Source: Planctomycetota bacterium (GTDB taxonomy: Bacteria; Planctomycetota; Phycisphaerae; Phycisphaerales; SM1A02). From it: a DNA stretch of 60,287 nucleotides. The stretch covers positions 1 to 60,287 of the forward strand of contig JAQCEQ010000014.1 of NCBI GenBank assembly GCA_027618565.1, in the 5' to 3' direction. Below, in pieces: positions 44,636 to 53,549 of the stretch. The position numbers were made by a program, and so were the translations under genes. Position 1 is the first letter of the stretch. The number at the start of each line of letters is the position of its first letter. Under the pieces are notes generated by a model. It saw nothing but the letters and a program-made list of their open reading frames with translations. It did no database searches and had not been told where the DNA came from.

Positions 44636-46599
44636 GCCACACCCCGCATCGCCATCGGCTGCAAGACGATCCAGATTCCCGCTGCACCAAGTGCCAGTGC
44701 AGCCGCCACCCAAGGCCACCGATCTCGCCACGCGGGCAGCAGACGGGCCAACGCGGCGATCGACGCGATGGTCCCAGCCTGCAGCACGAGCATTTGCAGG
44801 GGTAGGAGCCACTCAACACGTGCGTGGTGCATCACCATGTCGCTCGCGCCAGGGCTCTGTCCGGCAATGCGCCAAAGCGCACCAAGCCCGCTGCTCCACC
44901 CAGTGACGAGGTGGAATCCCAGGTGCGCCACCCACATCGCTGCCCCTAGCGGGAGCATCGCGCGCCAGCCGGCTATGAACACCACAGCGCGGCACGCGGA
45001 AGCGATCGCACCGACCGCCATCGGCACGACGACGATGCCAAGCACCATCGCCAAGGCCAGCACCCCGTGCTCGCTTGCCCAGCCCCATCTGCTGATCCAC
45101 GCCGCCGCCGGTGCCGTCATGAGCGCTGCGGTGACAAACGCCGCCGCGGTGATCACCATCCAGAGCACGCCGAGATCAAGTCGGGGACGATCGCCCAACC
45201 GGGCACTCGGCCGCGCGCTCACCGTGAGAGCAATCAGCGTCGCCCTCGGTCGCTCACTCTTCACGGCCACCGTACCAAGGCATTGCTGGTACTGCCCCAG
45301 CGGGCACACCCACGCACAGAAGCTGGCCCCCCGGAAGAACGCATCGACCAGCGCCGCCGACACGAAGTACGCCACGATCACGATCGCCGTCGCGCGCGGG
45401 CTCTCCCACCACGCAAAGCACTCTGCGACCACGAACCACGACACGATCAAGCAGATACTCAGCCACTTGCGTCGCAGCCACGGCGGCCAGTCGAACTGCG
45501 GGCGAACAAATCGACGCACCAGGCCTCGCGGCGCCATGAACGGGCACGCCACGCACGCCACGTTGCCCAGGCACACGATGGCCAACGCCATGCCCCCTCG
45601 CCAGTGGTTCCACGGCCAGGTGCCGGCAAGATTGGACGCTGCATCGTCTGGACCCAGCATTCCATCCACCACGATCGCCACCGCTCCTGCCGCGACGACC
45701 CACCGCGCCACCGTCCGCACTCGCAACTGCGCCAGCCACTCCAGGACTGGTCGTCGGCTGGCCAGCCATCCACGCTTCACCGGACGCCGGCGTTGCGATG
45801 CCGCCACAGGCCTTCGCTCCCCCACGAACGCCCGCCGTAGCAGGATCGCTGCCGCCGGGAGCATGACCAGTTGACTGGCCACCCACATGATGCCCGCGGC
45901 GAGTCGCTGGTCCTCCAGCGGGCTCTCGCCCGCCACGATCGCGCCCGCCTCGTAAAGCGGATAGATGGGTCGACCCACAAACGCCAGGAGCCCACAAAAC
46001 ACAGTGTTTTGCAAGTCGGCCAGCAGCACGATGCCCACACGCGCCAGTGGCGACCACGGACTGCGCCACGGCGAGGGCTCCACGACCTGCATCCACAAGA
46101 GCACGCTCCCCAGCACGAAGGTGGCGTGTTCCACCGCATGCCACCCCGGGTCTTGGGCGGCGAAGGCATACAGCGCTGGCGCGTGCCACAGCCAAGTGGA
46201 GAGCGTGTACGCCGCCAGCGCGGTCACAGGATGGAAGGCGACGCGCGCCGCGGCGCGCACCCGCTTTGAGACGATGAACGGCTGCAAGAACCGCTGCCAG
46301 CTCCACGGCAACCCGCGCCACAGCGGCAAGATCGGTGCGCTGGCCACGATGAGCGGTGCCGCCACAAAGGTGAGCAGCACATGCTGCGACATGTGAACCC
46401 AGAGGAGGTACTTGGACCACGCTTCGATCGCGCCGGTGAGTGCCATCCACGCGACCGCGACGCCGGCCACGAGTGCCGCCATCCGCCAGTCGCTTGCGCG
46501 CCGCCACCCCCAGTTGCCACGAAGCACGACCAGCACCAGCAACGCCAGCGCGGCAAGCACGATGGCCGAGGGACCGCTGCTGGGAATGAACTGGCTCAC
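44632..46599 (-). CDS. CtaG-like assembly domain fused to NapH/CcoG-like membrane domain
   Basis: A 655-residue integral membrane protein with two recognisable halves. Residues 1-265 match the caa3_CtaG type of oxidase assembly factor, with His-rich membrane helices (WVHMSQHVLLTFVAAPLIV, WLWHAPALY, VEHATFVLGSVLLW). Residues about 300-650 resemble NapH/CcoG/NosR-type membrane electron carriers, with two cysteine clusters, CVACPFMAPRGLVRR and FCAWVCPLGQYQQCLG. The soluble ferredoxin domain of CcoG is absent. The operon context (oxidase and bc genes upstream) fits metal-centre assembly or electron delivery to the caa3 oxidase. Start GTG 46599, 18 bases after the cytochrome b stop; no Shine-Dalgarno sequence seen. 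Confidence 0.75.
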   Translation of the reverse strand: MSQFIPSSGPSAIVLAALALLVLVVLRGNWGWRRASDWRMAALVAGVAVAWMALTGAIEAWSKYLLWVHMSQHVLLTFVAAPLIVASAPILPLWRGLPWSWQRFLQPFIVSKRVRAAARVAFHPVTALAAYTLSTWLWHAPALYAFAAQDPGWHAVEHATFVLGSVLLWMQVVEPSPWRSPWSPLARVGIVLLADLQNTVFCGLLAFVGRPIYPLYEAGAIVAGESPLEDQRLAAGIMWVASQLVMLPAAAILLRRAFVGERRPVAASQRRRPVKRGWLASRRPVLEWLAQLRVRTVARWVVAAGAVAIVVDGMLGPDDAASNLAGTWPWNHWRGGMALAIVCLGNVACVACPFMAPRGLVRRFVRPQFDWPPWLRRKWLSICLIVSWFVVAECFAWWESPRATAIVIVAYFVSAALVDAFFRGASFCAWVCPLGQYQQCLGTVAVKSERPRATLIALTVSARPSARLGDRPRLDLGVLWMVITAAAFVTAALMTAPAAAWISRWGWASEHGVLALAMVLGIVVVPMAVGAIASACRAVVFIAGWRAMLPLGAAMWVAHLGFHLVTGWSSGLGALWRIAGQSPGASDMVMHHARVEWLLPLQMLVLQAGTIASIAALARLLPAWRDRWPWVAAALALGAAGIWIVLQPMAMRGVA

Positions 46600-46617
46600 G
46601 GACTCAGGCCGTGAACG

Positions 46618-48129
46618 CTAGCGCGGGGACTGCGCGGCAGGCTCATCCGGCGTCCTCTCCCCCGCAAACGCCTCCGCCGCAATCTCGTCCTGCCGCTCCA
46701 GCTTCGGGTGCAGCGTGCTCATGTAGAGCGCGACGGCCTCCGTTTGCGCGCGGGGCAAGTTCTTGCCAAAGGCCGGCATGTTGCCGCCGCCTTGCTGGAC
46801 TTGCCGCACGAGCTGGTCATAGGAGAGTCGCGTGGCGACATCGTCCAGCGCGGGACCGCGTTCGCCGCCGAGGCCGCCGATCTGGTGGCAGTTGCGGCAC
46901 TGCGCGAACTGGATGACGACGGCACCCGCGCGCTCCAGCGGCGTCCGGCCCGCGAGTTCGTCGTGCGGCGTCTCATACGCGCTCCACGCGTTCATGTCGG
47001 GGCTCCACGGGCTGGTGGCTCCCTCGTAGGTCAGCACGCCGATGCAGGTGGTGACCAGCACCACGGCCAGAACCATGCCGGGTCGCTTGCTGGGTCGTCG
47101 ATCGCCTTCGTTTCCCAGGAACGGGATCGCGAACAATCCCAGGATCAAGAACACCGGCGCCACCAACATCGCGAACGCCTCCGTCGCGGGCGGGATCAGG
47201 CTCACCACGCCAAAGATCCACAAGAATGGGAGATCAGGCCGAGGGTTGGTTTCGATGATCGTTGGATCGGGAATCCCGCCCGGACCGATCGGGCCCTGCC
47301 AGAGCGCGATGGCCACCAAGCCGAGAAGCGCCAGTGCGCAGAAGATCAAGTCGCGCTTCGCGGCGTCGGGCCAGAATGGCACGCCGCCCTTGTGCACTCG
47401 CTCCTCGAAACCCGGCCTGTATGTGGCTCGATCCACCGGCGGCGATGCCGCGGGCATTTCTGAGATGCCGTGGCGAAGCACCAGCATGAGGTGAAGCCCA
47501 ACGAGGCCGATGGCGATTCCCGGCAGCACGAAGACATGCAGCGTGAAGAACCTCGAGAGCGTCGCGCCGGAGATGATCTGGTCACCCAGCACGAGCGCTC
47601 GAATCTGGTTGCCAACCAGCGGAATTCGATCCGCGATCGAGGCGCCGATCCCCAGCCCCCAGTAGGCGTCTTGGTCCCACCGCATGACCTGGCCGGTGAA
47701 CGAGAGCGCCAGCGTGACCAGGCACAGCACCACACCCACGATCCAAGTCATTTCGCGCGGGAACTTGTAGGTGGCGTGGAGGAAGACTTGCGCCATGTGC
47801 AGCATCATCATGATGATCATGGCGTTGCTGCTCCAAGCGTGAATCGCGCGGAGGAGCCAACCGTACGGCACGGCCGTGTTGATGTAGTTCAGGTTGTCCC
47901 ACGCGGTCGCGGCGTCGGGCGCGTAGACCGTCGCGAGGCAGATGCCCGTCACGACCTGGATCATGAAGAACATCAGGGTCGCGCTGCCGAAGACATACCA
48001 CCACCGTGCCGACTTGGGCACCTTGTGTGTCATCACCGGGCCAATGAGCGCGCCAATGCCGGTGCGATCCTCAAGCCACCGCGCAGTGGCGGCCGCGGCG
48101 CTGGTCGCGGATCGAATCAAGCCACTCAT
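46618..48129 (-). CDS. Cytochrome b of a bc-type complex fused to cytochrome c
   Basis: A 503-residue protein. The N-terminal half is cytochrome b with four haem-ligating histidines in two helices (RAIHAWSSN, MMLHMAQVF, FFTLHVFVLPG, VGLHLMLV) and the quinone-site region. Further membrane helices (about 275-385) correspond to subunit IV of b6f-type complexes. The C-terminal 110 residues contain a haem c motif CRNCH and a distal methionine region (GGGNMPAFG), so a cytochrome c is covalently joined. The ATG at 48129 overlaps the Rieske stop by 4 bases. It transfers electrons from quinol to the c haems that feed the caa3 oxidase encoded upstream. Confidence 0.93.
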   Translation of the reverse strand: MSGLIRSATSAAAATARWLEDRTGIGALIGPVMTHKVPKSARWWYVFGSATLMFFMIQVVTGICLATVYAPDAATAWDNLNYINTAVPYGWLLRAIHAWSSNAMIIMMMLHMAQVFLHATYKFPREMTWIVGVVLCLVTLALSFTGQVMRWDQDAYWGLGIGASIADRIPLVGNQIRALVLGDQIISGATLSRFFTLHVFVLPGIAIGLVGLHLMLVLRHGISEMPAASPPVDRATYRPGFEERVHKGGVPFWPDAAKRDLIFCALALLGLVAIALWQGPIGPGGIPDPTIIETNPRPDLPFLWIFGVVSLIPPATEAFAMLVAPVFLILGLFAIPFLGNEGDRRPSKRPGMVLAVVLVTTCIGVLTYEGATSPWSPDMNAWSAYETPHDELAGRTPLERAGAVVIQFAQCRNCHQIGGLGGERGPALDDVATRLSYDQLVRQVQQGGGNMPAFGKNLPRAQTEAVALYMSTLHPKLERQDEIAAEAFAGERTPDEPAAQSPR

Positions 48130-48665
48130 GGCGTCGGCGTCTCGATCCCGGGCAGCACGCCCGCCTGGATGTGCAGCCGGCCGGCCTCGATCCGCCACGG
48201 ATACTCAAAGAGCCCGCGAGGCGGCGGTCCAGACGCGCGCGACCCATCTTCGTAGTACGCCCCGCCGTGGCACGGGCAGAGGAACAGTTTGCTCTGCGCA
48301 AACCACCGAACTGGACAACCCAGGTGCGCACAGTTAACGCTGAAGACTTGGAACTGTCCTGCTGCCAACCGCCTGATCCAACAGCCGGCACGGGAGGTCA
48401 TGCCGTCGATGGGGCTGGCATTGGGTTCCGTGAATTCGCCGTAGCGAGTCTGGCCGACGGGGTACTGGTCAATCGCGCCAAGGTCGATCCACGAAAGTCC
48501 GTGAGCTCCCTCCACGGGGCCGAGCAGGAACCCAAGGATCGGCGCGCCCACGGCAATGCTGCCCGCGCCCATCAACCCGACTCCAGCCTTGAGCATGAAG
48601 TTGCGGCGGCCACCCTTGCCGCAGGAGGCGCATCCATCGCGTCGATCGTGTGCGTCGCCACTCAT
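48126..48665 (-). CDS. Rieske iron-sulfur protein
   Basis: A 179-residue [2Fe-2S] subunit of the bc-type complex. The N-terminus has a short Cys-containing region (GCASCGKGGRRNF) followed by one membrane anchor of Tat type (about 22-48). The cluster-binding motifs are CAHLGC and CPCHGG in the C-terminal half, followed by the proline loop GPPPRGL. The start overlaps the upstream cytochrome c stop, and the stop overlaps the cytochrome b start, each by 4 bases. An in-frame extension upstream lies inside the preceding gene and was rejected. Confidence 0.95.
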   Translation of the reverse strand: MSGDAHDRRDGCASCGKGGRRNFMLKAGVGLMGAGSIAVGAPILGFLLGPVEGAHGLSWIDLGAIDQYPVGQTRYGEFTEPNASPIDGMTSRAGCWIRRLAAGQFQVFSVNCAHLGCPVRWFAQSKLFLCPCHGGAYYEDGSRASGPPPRGLFEYPWRIEAGRLHIQAGVLPGIETPTP

Positions 48666-49336
48666 TGGTTCATTCCTCCAGCCGTGGCCCATGCCGGTCG
48701 CCTTGAGACCAGCCACGCCACGATGTCGGCGGCGTCGCGCGCGGTCGTGGACATCCCGTTCTTCCCAAACTCTGGCCGCCCGAACACGATCCCGTTCCAC
48801 AGTGCCTGGTCGCTCATGAGGGCGATGTACATCGGATCCGTGATGCCGCCCTCGCCGCCGACCGCATGGCACGAGGCACATTGGCTGGCAAACAGGATCT
48901 CGCCACGCACCGCGCTGCCCAGCTGCACCTTCCACCCCTGGGGCGCTGCGCTGCCGCCTTCGCCCCACATCGATCTCCAGGCTGGCACCGCGTCCACCAT
49001 CTGCTGGTCCGGCACCATGCCGCCCGCACTCACCGCGAACGCCGGCATGAGCACGCCACAACCATTGGTCGAGACCTGAAGCACCTCTGCATCGGTCACC
49101 GAAGCCCACCACCGCGCATCCGCTAGCGCCCGTGCGCCGGAGCCGTGCCCGTCGGTTCCGTGGCACCCCGCGCAGTTGGTGTTGAACAACTCAAGCGGTG
49201 TCGGCGCGCTGGCGCGATCCACGCCGCGGTAGACCGGGACTCCCAGCGGCGCGCCATGCTCGTCGCATCCGGCAAGGAATGCCAGCAGCACACCGACGCT
49301 TGCCACCGAGGCGGCCATTCGCGCAGCGCACTTCAT
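48662..49336 (-). CDS. Di-haem cytochrome c lipoprotein
   Basis: A 224-residue exported lipoprotein with lipobox LAGC (C24) and two class I cytochrome c domains. The haem motifs are CAGCH (about 57-61) and CASCH (about 150-154), each followed by candidate distal methionines (GVLMPAF and NGMS). It is probably the electron carrier between the bc-type complex and the oxidase. ATG 49336 overlaps the preceding gene's stop by 4 bases, and its own stop overlaps the Rieske start the same way. Confidence 0.92.
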   Translation of the reverse strand: MKCAARMAASVASVGVLLAFLAGCDEHGAPLGVPVYRGVDRASAPTPLELFNTNCAGCHGTDGHGSGARALADARWWASVTDAEVLQVSTNGCGVLMPAFAVSAGGMVPDQQMVDAVPAWRSMWGEGGSAAPQGWKVQLGSAVRGEILFASQCASCHAVGGEGGITDPMYIALMSDQALWNGIVFGRPEFGKNGMSTTARDAADIVAWLVSRRPAWATAGGMNQ

Positions 49337-50160
49337 CGCCCCGACTCCCTTCCTCGTTCGATCTCCAGCCGCTCGGTCACCGGCAGCCCTGTCAGCGTGC
49401 AGATCTTGGCTGCTCGATTGACGAACCAACCGCACGCCACGCCGAAGGCCACTTCACTGGCGATGAACCATGGCCACGAGATGAACTCCTCCAGTGCTGG
49501 GTTCACGATGCCAAGGATCGGCCAGGTGAGGCAGGTGAGTGTCGCCGGGACGATGATCGCACCCATGAGCATTGGCCGCGACGGCATCATGGCGAGTGCG
49601 ATGGTGAACAACATCCCCACCAGCACAGACATCACTGTGTGGATGACGATGGCATCGATGAGAAACGATCCGTCGAATGCCATCAGTGTCCCGAGCGACG
49701 AGTCGGCCATCGAAGGTGTCACAACGCCCACCAGCAAGTTGATCGGCATCCACGGACTGCCGTGTTCCGCGATGCCCCACGCCACGGCCACGGCCGCCAT
49801 CGCGGCGCCGCCCAACAATCCGCCACGCACTCCGGCGCGGATCGGGTGGACGGCCTCGGGATAGGACCGGCGCCGACGCGACTCATTCGTCGCAGGCGGC
49901 GTTTGGATCGGCACCACAGGAACCATCCCGCCGGCAGCCTTGAACTCCTCAAGCTGCTCGTTCGGGAAGCACGCCTTGAACCAGATGACCAAGCCAATGA
50001 TCGCTAGCACCGCCCCGACAAACGTGAGCGTGATGTTGGTGAGCAACCCAGCAAACAGCAGCCCGACTCCAAGCGCAGCCGTCATCGGACCCGCCGTCGG
50101 GACCGGGATGCCGTGCGAATAGGGCGTCTCGGCACAATCGTGTCGGTTGATGTCACTCAT
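49333..50160 (-). CDS. Membrane protein of the caa3 oxidase operon
   Basis: A 275-residue protein of unknown family with two parts. Residues 1-80 have a short soluble start with CAETPYSHGIPVP and two membrane helices, ending VIWFKACFPNEQLEEF. They occupy the place of a small subunit IV in such operons. After a polar linker (about 80-115), residues 116-250 hold four to five hydrophobic segments with no recognised motif. Both ends overlap neighbours by 4 bases (ATGA), so it is produced in step with oxidase subunit III and the di-haem cytochrome. Role in oxidase structure or assembly is inferred from position. Confidence 0.7.
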   Translation of the reverse strand: MSDINRHDCAETPYSHGIPVPTAGPMTAALGVGLLFAGLLTNITLTFVGAVLAIIGLVIWFKACFPNEQLEEFKAAGGMVPVVPIQTPPATNESRRRRSYPEAVHPIRAGVRGGLLGGAAMAAVAVAWGIAEHGSPWMPINLLVGVVTPSMADSSLGTLMAFDGSFLIDAIVIHTVMSVLVGMLFTIALAMMPSRPMLMGAIIVPATLTCLTWPILGIVNPALEEFISWPWFIASEVAFGVACGWFVNRAAKICTLTGLPVTERLEIERGRESGR

Positions 50161-50774
50161 GGCGTCAGTGTGCCTCCGTCGCGGCCCACGAGATAGACCA
50201 CCGTGAAGACCACCACCCACACGGCATCGACGAAGTGCCAGTACCACCCAACCAGCTCCACGCGACCAGCGTCGCGCGGCTTGACATGCCCGCGCAGCGA
50301 GAGCACCAGGATGCCGGTGAGGCACACCAGTCCCACGATCACATGGAACGCGTGGAATCCGACCAGCGAATAGAAGGTCGTGCCAAACAAGTTGGTGGTG
50401 ATCGTGAGGCCGTGCTGTGTGATGAGCCCATACCACTCCAGTCCGGTGCCGACGATGAAGTACCCACCCAGAAGGATGGTCAGGAGCAGCCATCCCTCAA
50501 ACGCCCGAATCGCACCTGCGGCCAAGGCCCTGAATGATCGAATCGCCGTGTAGCTGGACGCGAAGAGCGCGATGCTGTTGACGATGACGGGGCCAAGGTC
50601 AAGCACATCCCTGGGCTGCGGCCCGGTCGCGCTCTTCCCGATGTAGAAGAGGTACGCCACCACGAAGGTCGCGAAGAAGCACGACTCCATCATGATGAGC
50701 GACGCCATGCCGACCTTGCCGCGCGAGGGTCGTGCGACGGGGTCGGTGAGGATGGATGCTGGGATGGCGCTCAT
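50157..50774 (-). CDS. coxC: Cytochrome c oxidase subunit III
   Basis: A 205-residue membrane subunit of the haem-copper oxidase with five hydrophobic segments. The conserved features include the early MMESCFFATFVVAYLFYIG, LFGTTFYSLVGFHAFHVIVGL and the C-terminal VELVGWYWHFVDAVWVVVFTVVYL. It is the short, five-helix form seen in caa3 and other bacterial oxidases. It follows subunit I by 52 bases and overlaps the next gene by 4. Confidence 0.95.
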   Translation of the reverse strand: MSAIPASILTDPVARPSRGKVGMASLIMMESCFFATFVVAYLFYIGKSATGPQPRDVLDLGPVIVNSIALFASSYTAIRSFRALAAGAIRAFEGWLLLTILLGGYFIVGTGLEWYGLITQHGLTITTNLFGTTFYSLVGFHAFHVIVGLVCLTGILVLSLRGHVKPRDAGRVELVGWYWHFVDAVWVVVFTVVYLVGRDGGTLTP

Positions 50775-50826
50775 GATTCAGTGTGGGGGGTTCAGCTTTG
50801 GGGTTGAGCGTCCTGGTTCACGCGGT

Positions 50827-52500
50827 TCACGCTCCATACGACGAATCCGGATCCTCCGGGTGCTTTGAATCCCACAGCGGACGGCGGCTGCCGACCACGG
50901 GAATGGTGTCAAAATTGTGTTCTGGCGGCGGGCTGGTGGTGGCCCACTCCAGCGTCCAGGCATCCCACGGGTCGTTCCCCGCGCGGCGCCCCGACCGCAG
51001 CGAAGTAATCACATTCCACGCGAAGAGCGCCACCGCGAGGATCTGAAAGATCACGCCAAAGGAAGAGATCTGGTTCCAGATTTCCCAACCTCGATCCGGC
51101 TCGTAGTAGGCGATGCGCCGAGGCATCCCCAGGATCCCACTGATGTGCATCGGTCCAAAGGTCAGCGTGAACCCGATCTGCAGGAGCCAGAAACTCCACT
51201 TGCCAAGCGTTTCCGAGAGCAATCGCCCGGTGGCCTTGGGGAACCAGAAGAAGAGCCCGGCAAAGATCGCGTTGAGCAACCCGCCGATCAGCACATAGTG
51301 GAAGTGCCCAACGACGAAGTAGGTGTCGGAAAGCTGCCAGTCGAACGGAACCACCGCCAGCATGATGCCGGTGAGTCCCCCCAGCACGAACATCGCCAGG
51401 AATCCCAGCGCGAACATCATGGACGCGGTGAATCGAATGTGGCCACCCCAGAGCGTGGCCAGCCAGTTGAAGACCTTGATGCCAGTGGGGATCGACACCA
51501 GGAAGGTCGTCGCCGCGAACAGCGAGTTCAGGAACGGGCCGAGTCCAACCACAAACATGTGATGCGCCCAGACGCCAAGCGAGATGAACATGATGGCGAC
51601 CGTCGCAGCGACCATCAGGGGATAGCCAAAGATCACTTTTCGGCTGAAGACCGGGATCACCTCGCTGATGAACCCAAAGCCGGGAAGGATCAGGATGTAC
51701 ACCTCCGGGTGGCCAAAAAACCAGAAGAGGTGCTGCCAGAAGACGGCATCGCCGCCATTCTGCGTGTCAAAGAAGTGCGCGCCCAGGCTCCGGTCAAAGA
51801 GCAGCATCACTTGCGCGGCCGTCAAGACCGGTATGGCCGTCAGAATGAGGATGGCCACCACCAGCATCATCCAGGTGAGGAGCGGCATCCGCATGAGCGT
51901 CATGCCGGGGCACCGCATGCACAGCGTGGTCGCGATCAAGTTGATCGCCGTCGTCATGCTTCCAAAGCCGCCCACCATGATCCCCAGGATCCAGTAGTCA
52001 GTGGAATTGCCTCGGCTGAACGGGCGCTCGGTGAGCGGCGCGTAGGCAAACCATCCCACATCCGGTGCCGCCGCCGCCCCATCCAGCCCAGGCGCACCGA
52101 GATAGGAGAAGTACAGGAGGATCGAGCCAAGCAGGAACAGCCAGAACCCGAAGGCGTTGAGCCGCGGGAACGCCATGTCGCGCGCGCCGATCTGCAATGG
52201 CACCAGGAAATTGGCCATCCCCAGGAGCACCGGCATGCCCATCAGGAAGACCATTGTGGTGCCGTGCATCGTGAAGAGCTGGTTGAAGACCTCTGGGGAG
52301 ATGAGCTTGTTCTCCGCAAAGGTGAGTTGCGCTCGCATCGCGGACCCCTCCAGCCCGGCGACCACGAGGAAGATCATCCCCGTCACCACATACATGATGC
52401 CCAGCCTCTTGTGGTCCACCGTCGTGGCCCACTCGTGGACCACGGCCGTCCACGGGCGGCGCTCGCCAAGTCGGTGCGGTGTGGCGGGGAGCGAGGTCAT
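50827..52500 (-). CDS. coxA: Cytochrome c oxidase subunit I
   Basis: Catalytic subunit of an aa3/caa3-type haem-copper oxidase, 557 residues. It shows the low-spin haem ligand (FTMHGTTMVFL), the CuB/tyrosine signature FWFFGHPEVYILILPGFG, the paired CuB histidines in WAHHMF, and VVGHFHYVLIGG with the remaining ligands. The tyrosine in HPEVY and the YS-containing helix phrase point to family A. It lies 3 bases after the subunit II stop in the same operon. It reduces oxygen and pumps protons. Confidence 0.98.
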   Translation of the reverse strand: MTSLPATPHRLGERRPWTAVVHEWATTVDHKRLGIMYVVTGMIFLVVAGLEGSAMRAQLTFAENKLISPEVFNQLFTMHGTTMVFLMGMPVLLGMANFLVPLQIGARDMAFPRLNAFGFWLFLLGSILLYFSYLGAPGLDGAAAAPDVGWFAYAPLTERPFSRGNSTDYWILGIMVGGFGSMTTAINLIATTLCMRCPGMTLMRMPLLTWMMLVVAILILTAIPVLTAAQVMLLFDRSLGAHFFDTQNGGDAVFWQHLFWFFGHPEVYILILPGFGFISEVIPVFSRKVIFGYPLMVAATVAIMFISLGVWAHHMFVVGLGPFLNSLFAATTFLVSIPTGIKVFNWLATLWGGHIRFTASMMFALGFLAMFVLGGLTGIMLAVVPFDWQLSDTYFVVGHFHYVLIGGLLNAIFAGLFFWFPKATGRLLSETLGKWSFWLLQIGFTLTFGPMHISGILGMPRRIAYYEPDRGWEIWNQISSFGVIFQILAVALFAWNVITSLRSGRRAGNDPWDAWTLEWATTSPPPEHNFDTIPVVGSRRPLWDSKHPEDPDSSYGA

Positions 52501-52503
52501 CGG

Positions 52504-53526
52504 CTAGCGAAGTCCCATCAGGTAGGCGACCACGGCGGTGAGTTCGTCAGGCGTAAGCCCAAGACTGGGCATGTTGCAGCCGGGCTTGATGGCCTGCGGG
52601 TTGTCAATCCACCGGCGCACGTTGTCCTCGGAGAAGTCGATCGCTCCCGAACCCAGCGTGGCACGGCTGGCGACATGGGAGAGGTCTGGGCCAAAGAGCC
52701 CATCGCTCACGCCGCTCACGGTGTGACAGCTGGCGCAGGCCAGCGACTCGAAGACGGCGCGCCCCCGCATCGCCACGGCCGATGAGGGATCCGCGGCGGT
52801 CGATCGCTGCGCCGTTGACCATGCTTCAAATGCGGCAGCGTCGATGGCGTCCACTCGCAGCAGCATTCCGGCGTGCGCGGTGCCACAGTACTCAGCGCAC
52901 TGCCCAAGGTAGGTTCCGGTGGCGTCCGCCTGGAACCAGGTATTGGTCTGGTAGTTGGGGATCACGTCACGCTTTCCGGCCAGCCGCGGGACCCACCAGG
53001 AGTGCGAGACATCCGCGCTCTCCAACTCGAGCCAGATTTTCCTCCCCACCGGCACAACCAGCTCATTGGCTGTGACGATTCCCAGTTCGGGATAGCGGTA
53101 CTCCCACCACCATTGGTGGCCGATGACCTGCACCCGAAGCGCACCATCGGGCATCTCGGTGAGGTCGACATCCCGGATCACCCGGACGGTGACCAGCGTC
53201 AGCAGGAACACAATGACCGTCGGCACGACCGTCCACGCCAACTCCACCTGATTGCTGCCAAACACCTGCGTTGGCTCCGCTCCAGGCGACAGGCCCGCTG
53301 GCCGGCGCCCCTTCACGATCGCCACGCCAAGCAGGGTGAGCACCACGACGCCGATCGCCGCGGTGACCCCGACCACGAGCCAGATCACATCGTTGAGGTG
53401 AGTCGCTGCGGGGCCGGCTGGGTGAAAGATCGAGGTGGGACTCACACCTGGCGTGCACACCTCCAGATTGTCAATCGATACGGTCGCCAGCAGCATGAGA
53501 TGTGAAACTGCGCACACGCCGACCAT
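52504..53526 (-). CDS. coxB: Cytochrome c oxidase subunit II with fused cytochrome c
   Basis: A 340-residue caa3-type subunit II. It has a signal peptide, two membrane helices and a cupredoxin domain. The CuA site is CAEYCGTAHAGM (about 200-211) and the aromatic stretch is GHQWWWEYRYP. A C-terminal haem c domain has CASCH (about 262-266) and candidate distal methionine NMPSLG. The fused haem means the complex takes electrons from a c-type donor, presumably the di-haem cytochrome in this operon. It opens the operon; TAGCCT ends 6 bases before its ATG. Confidence 0.97.
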   Translation of the reverse strand: MVGVCAVSHLMLLATVSIDNLEVCTPGVSPTSIFHPAGPAATHLNDVIWLVVGVTAAIGVVVLTLLGVAIVKGRRPAGLSPGAEPTQVFGSNQVELAWTVVPTVIVFLLTLVTVRVIRDVDLTEMPDGALRVQVIGHQWWWEYRYPELGIVTANELVVPVGRKIWLELESADVSHSWWVPRLAGKRDVIPNYQTNTWFQADATGTYLGQCAEYCGTAHAGMLLRVDAIDAAAFEAWSTAQRSTAADPSSAVAMRGRAVFESLACASCHTVSGVSDGLFGPDLSHVASRATLGSGAIDFSEDNVRRWIDNPQAIKPGCNMPSLGLTPDELTAVVAYLMGLR

Positions 53527-53532
53527 GCTTGG

Positions 53533-53538
53533 AGGCTA
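53533..53538 (-). promoter_or_regulatory. -10-like box of the bc-caa3 operon (leaderless type)
   Basis: On the minus strand TAGCCT ends 6 bases before the coxB ATG. The expected -35 position falls inside the 3' end of tRNA-Leu, and readthrough from the tRNA is also possible. Confidence 0.45.
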
Positions 53539-53549
53539 TCTGTTTTCAG

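Noticed and set aside
50917-52785. 622-codon plus-strand open frame opposite coxA
   Set aside because: The translation is rich in His, Arg, Glu and Gln with no motif; coxA on the other strand is unambiguous.
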